From Luteolibacter ambystomatis (GTDB lineage Bacteria > Verrucomicrobiota > Verrucomicrobiia > Verrucomicrobiales > Akkermansiaceae): 64,000 bases of DNA. This document shows, piece after piece, positions 61,372-64,000 of this stretch (position 1 is its first letter; each line of letters opens with the position of its first letter). Below the pieces are notes generated by a model. It was not told where the DNA came from, searched no databases, and saw nothing but the letters and a program-made list of their open reading frames with translations. The translations under genes and the position numbers were made by a program. Location: positions 2,046,001 to 2,110,000 of the forward strand of contig NZ_CP073100.1 of assembly GCF_018137965.1 (NCBI RefSeq), given 5' to 3'.

Positions 61372-62148
61372 TTAGAAGCGGAAGGTCACCCCTTGGAACA
61401 GACCGAAGTCTTCCGCGGCATCATTGAGGCCGAGCGTGAAACCCACATCCCATTGCAGGTTCTCCGTCTGTCCCCACGTGAGACCCGCGCTCGCGGTGGC
61501 CTCATAGCGGCCGTGGCCGGTGTTTCCGATGTATTCCAGATAGAGACCGAGCGAATCGGTGAGATCGAATCCGAGCACGGCGGTGTGGACGAAGTCCCAC
61601 TCGTGGCGGCCCTTGTCGGAGTCCCACACGCGATCAATCTCCGCCATCAGGCCGAGACCCACGCCATCGCACAGTTCGATCGACAGCGGGGCGATGAGAC
61701 CTCCTTCCCATTCGCCGGTGCTGACCTCCGTCTGGGTCGGGATCGAAATGAAGGGCATGAGGGCGAAGGCGGTCTTGCCACCGTCATTGCCCCAGAAATT
61801 CTGCTTCCAGCGCACTTCGACATCGCCGAAGCCATCCAAACGATCGGTCATGCCGAGGCCCTTGGACCGCTCCGTGATCCAAGGGCGCAGCACGAGCTGG
61901 AGGTCGCTGCATTCGGTGATGCCGAACTTCACGTTCGTTTCGCCAAGCGTCCACGTTTCGGTGGTGATGCCCGCGTCCTTGTCGCGGGTGAAGCTCCAGA
62001 AGCTGGATTCAATCTGGATCGCGCCGGGCTCGACGGAAACCGGGCTCTCGGTGGTGTCCGGGCGGTCGGGTGAAAGCTCGCGTTTGAACTCCGAGGCGGA
62101 AACGACGGCAGCAGTGGCTGCGAAGGCGAGAAGTGTCTGGCGGATCAT
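61372..62148 (-). CDS. putative outer-membrane beta-barrel of the metal operon
   Basis: A 258-residue exported protein (signal MIRQTLLAFAATAAVVSASE). The mature part consists of alternating strands ending in aromatic residues (IQIESSFWSFTRDKDAGITT, VEVRWKQNFWGNDGGKTAFA, GLIAPLSIELCDGVGLGLMA) and ends LGLNDAAEDFGLFQGVTFRF, with the C-terminal Phe typical of outer-membrane barrels. It fits the transporter/'MetA-pathway of phenol degradation' barrel group. Its ATG overlaps the binding-protein stop by one base (TAATG), so it is probably cotranslated with the importer, perhaps as its metal porin. Confidence 0.78.
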   Translation of the reverse strand: MIRQTLLAFAATAAVVSASEFKRELSPDRPDTTESPVSVEPGAIQIESSFWSFTRDKDAGITTETWTLGETNVKFGITECSDLQLVLRPWITERSKGLGMTDRLDGFGDVEVRWKQNFWGNDGGKTAFALMPFISIPTQTEVSTGEWEGGLIAPLSIELCDGVGLGLMAEIDRVWDSDKGRHEWDFVHTAVLGFDLTDSLGLYLEYIGNTGHGRYEATASAGLTWGQTENLQWDVGFTLGLNDAAEDFGLFQGVTFRF

Positions 62149-63092
62149 TACTTCAGACCCTCCACGATGGCGTTGATGTTGTGCTTCTGCATGCCGATGT
62201 AAGTGCCCTGGTCATAGGATTCGCCATTCACCTCCTCGACATCGCCGGGCTTGCCCATGGCATCCGAGAAAAGCTGGTACTTCGAGATCTGCGCGCCCGC
62301 CTCGGCAGCGACGGCCGAGATTCCTTTCGCGTTCACCGAGGATTCCGAGAACAGCGTGCGGATACCGCGGCCACGGATGAAGGACACGAGTTGTTCCCGG
62401 TCCTTGATGCCCGCTTCCGCCACCGTCGAGACCCCTTGGAGACCACGGACTTCGAAGCCGAAGCCCTTGCCGAAGTAGAAGAACGCGTCGTGGCTGGTCA
62501 CCAGCACTCGCTTGTCCGCGGGAATCTCCGCGATCCGCTTCTTCGACCAGGCATTGAGCGCCTCCAGCTCCTTCTTGTAGGCCTCGCCACGCTCGCGGTA
62601 ACCTGCGGCTCCTTCCGGGTCGGCCTTGGAAAGCGTTTCCACCACCGGATCGACGGTGCTCAGCCACAGCGAGGAATCCCCCCACACATGCGGGTCCTTG
62701 GTGCCTTCGAAACCTTCCTGGGGTGCGAGGAGGCTGCCTTCGGGAATGCCGCGCGTTACCGGCACCACCACCCGGCCGCGCTTGGCCATGGCTTCCAGGG
62801 TTTCCTGCATCTTCCCCTCCAGATGGAGACCACCGTAGAAAACCACATCCGCTTTTTCCAGCGAGGTGGAGTCCTCCAGCTTCGGCACGTAGTTGTGCGG
62901 GTCCACTCCGGGCCCCATCAGCCCCTTGACCTGCACCCGGTCACCACCCACCCGGTTCACCAGGTCCGTCACCATCGTCACGGTCGTCGTGACCTGCAGT
63001 TGCTTCCCTGCCTCGCGGGATTTCTCCGGCGAGCAGCCAATCAGGCCCAGCGCCATCATCAGCGCGGCCAGCCATCCAGTCGTTCGTGTCAT
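62148..63092 (-). CDS. zinc/manganese ABC transporter substrate-binding lipoprotein (TroA/ZnuA-like)
   Basis: A 314-residue lipoprotein (LMMALGLIGC, Cys20). Metal-site residues by alignment to TroA/PsaA: His66 in DPHNY, His135 in DPHVWGD, His201 in TSHDAFFYFGKG and Asp277 in LFSDAM. Histidine as third ligand points to a zinc or dual Zn/Mn type rather than the strict Mn type with Glu. It delivers the metal to the permeases encoded downstream. The Met at 63092 is chosen because it opens the lipoprotein signal. It is the first gene of the operon. Confidence 0.93.
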   Translation of the reverse strand: MTRTTGWLAALMMALGLIGCSPEKSREAGKQLQVTTTVTMVTDLVNRVGGDRVQVKGLMGPGVDPHNYVPKLEDSTSLEKADVVFYGGLHLEGKMQETLEAMAKRGRVVVPVTRGIPEGSLLAPQEGFEGTKDPHVWGDSSLWLSTVDPVVETLSKADPEGAAGYRERGEAYKKELEALNAWSKKRIAEIPADKRVLVTSHDAFFYFGKGFGFEVRGLQGVSTVAEAGIKDREQLVSFIRGRGIRTLFSESSVNAKGISAVAAEAGAQISKYQLFSDAMGKPGDVEEVNGESYDQGTYIGMQKHNINAIVEGLK

Positions 63093-63134
63093 GCGCGGCA
63101 CCGTAGGCACGAACCGACACGCCTCAAGCCAAAT

Positions 63135-63145
63135 TTTAGCCTAAA
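63135..63145. promoter_or_regulatory. candidate metal-regulator operator upstream of the importer operon
   Basis: TTTAGCCTAAA at 63135-63145 is a perfect 5-1-5 palindrome in an AT-rich stretch (63131-63160), 43 bases upstream of the binding-protein start. A larger dyad TTAG-N6-CTAA overlaps it on the minus strand (63136-63149). Similar TTAGGCTAA-like palindromes are bound by DtxR-family repressors such as IdeR. Which regulator acts here is unknown. Confidence 0.5.
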
Positions 63146-63294
63146 CTAATTTTTGTTTCATAGGCCATTTTTGATTTCCTACCGGAATTTTATTACCTCG
63201 CGGCATATCGCCACCTCGAATGGCCAAAATGCCATAAGGTTCGGCTGCTATGCCCATCGCAAAAGGGGCTGAGCATGGTTGAATGGCAGGCATC

Positions 63295-64000
63295 ATGAAC
63301 CTTTCCCGCCGTTCCCTCCTCAAGCAAGCTGGCCTCCTCGCCACCGCCCTGCCACTCAGCCGCGCCCTCGGAGTGGATACCCCGGCCCCCGAGCCGCTGC
63401 CGGACGTGCTCCTCCCCTATCTCCAGAATCCCGCCGCGGATGGCATGACCGTCTGCTTCCTCGCCCAGAAGGCCACGGCCGTGAAAGTCGCCACAGTGAA
63501 AGACGGCCAATCGAAGCTCGTGGAAATGGAAGCCACCGGCACCGCCATTCCGGGCACGCCGTGGACCTTCTGGAAGACCCGTCTCAGCAAACTCCAGCCC
63601 GGCACCGCCTACCGCTACCAGGTCCGCTACACCTCGGAGGACAAGCCGCAGGCCACGCCGATCTACACCTTCCGCACTTTCAACCCGAAGGCCCCGGAAC
63701 TGAAGGTGGCCATCTTCAACGACATCCACAACCACCTCGATACCTTCGAAGCCGCGCTGGCCAATCTGAAGAAGGACGAGTTTGAATTCAGCATCTTCAA
63801 TGGCGACATGATCAACGACCCGAGCGCCTCCGATGGAGCCTCGGTCGTCTTCCGTCTGTGGAATGACTACGTCCGCCTGCTCGATGGCTCGCAGAAACCG
63901 ATCGTCTTCATCCGTGGCAACCACGAGCTGCGCGGCAGCTTCAGCAAGAAGCTCGCCTACATGTTCGACCTGCCACACCTCGATGCCGCCGCTCCGGAGG
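63295..64000 (+). CDS. metallophosphoesterase with N-terminal Fn3-like domain, Tat-exported (runs off the window)
   Basis: The first 235 residues are visible. MNLSRRSLLKQAGLLATALP is a Tat signal. A fibronectin-like domain follows at about 40-130 (PWTFWKTRLSKLQPGTAYRY, then YTFRTFNPKAPEL), as in purple acid phosphatases. The phosphoesterase core has KVAIFNDIHNHLDTFE, EFSIFNGDMIND and IVFIRGNHELRGSFS. It would be active outside the cytosol on phosphate esters. The C-terminal part is outside the window. It is divergent from the metal importer operon and shares the 202-base gap with it. Confidence 0.9.
   Translation, partial: MNLSRRSLLKQAGLLATALPLSRALGVDTPAPEPLPDVLLPYLQNPAADGMTVCFLAQKATAVKVATVKDGQSKLVEMEATGTAIPGTPWTFWKTRLSKLQPGTAYRYQVRYTSEDKPQATPIYTFRTFNPKAPELKVAIFNDIHNHLDTFEAALANLKKDEFEFSIFNGDMINDPSASDGASVVFRLWNDYVRLLDGSQKPIVFIRGNHELRGSFSKKLAYMFDLPHLDAAAPE

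Noticed and set aside
1..64000. CRISPR arrays, tRNA or rRNA genes, integrase sites
   Set aside because: No regularly spaced repeats, no T-loop and acceptor-stem pattern in the gaps, and no phage or integrase genes were found by eye.

Overview
The window is GC-rich bacterial chromosome (one clearly AT-richer patch at about 9.75-12.4 kb) and reads as a member of the Verrucomicrobiota, most likely a Luteolibacter/Haloferula-like relative. This is inference from gene content: a Planctomycetes-Verrucomicrobia (PVM) type microcompartment locus, large secreted proteins with PA14 modules and autotransporter-type beta repeats, DpD-type calcium repeats followed by a 'DLxxW...FFRL' module, DUF1573 and rhodanese genes in an ECF sigma operon, and weak or absent Shine-Dalgarno sites. 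No rRNA, tRNA, CRISPR array, integrase or transposase was seen.

Layout. 1-9.7 kb: housekeeping genes (ftsK running off the left edge, a small lipoprotein, manA, an M81/MlrC metallopeptidase with cutC, a WalJ-type MBL hydrolase, an AsmA-like protein). 9.8-14.6 kb: an accessory block of exported proteins divergent from a small HTH regulator. Two of its reading frames are split only by a 7-bp tandem duplication. 14.9-18.5 kb: a YqjD/YqjE-like membrane trio and tandem pilT ATPases. 18.8-25.7 kb: a zinc-ribbon membrane protein, an overlapping operon of ECF sigma, anti-sigma, lipoprotein, DUF1573 and rhodanese, and several small exported proteins. 25.7-33.4 kb: the microcompartment operon with its divergent DeoR regulator. 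33.6-40.3 kb: a YdjY-like protein and a 1944-residue cell-surface protein. 40.5-54.4 kb: TetR, a GreA/B-like protein, a peroxiredoxin, an MFS and a TSUP transporter, a GDPD-like surface enzyme, a phosphoesterase, a 1168-residue secreted protein and a formylglycine-generating enzyme. 54.7-58.2 kb: a SNF2 helicase. 58.4-63.1 kb: a Zn/Mn ABC importer operon. 63.3 kb to the end: a truncated Tat-exported phosphoesterase.

How the genes work together. The microcompartment operon (PduL, three BMC-H, three BMC-P, acetate kinase, CoA-acylating aldehyde dehydrogenase, class II aldolase) is consistent with fucose/rhamnose use: the aldolase splits a deoxy-sugar phosphate to DHAP and lactaldehyde, which is oxidised to lactyl-CoA, moved to phosphate by PduL, and used by acetate kinase to make ATP. 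The metal importer carries its own outer-membrane barrel gene and a permease fused to a DtxR-like metal-sensing domain, with a candidate operator upstream. Several gaps hold palindromic repeats of at least four families.
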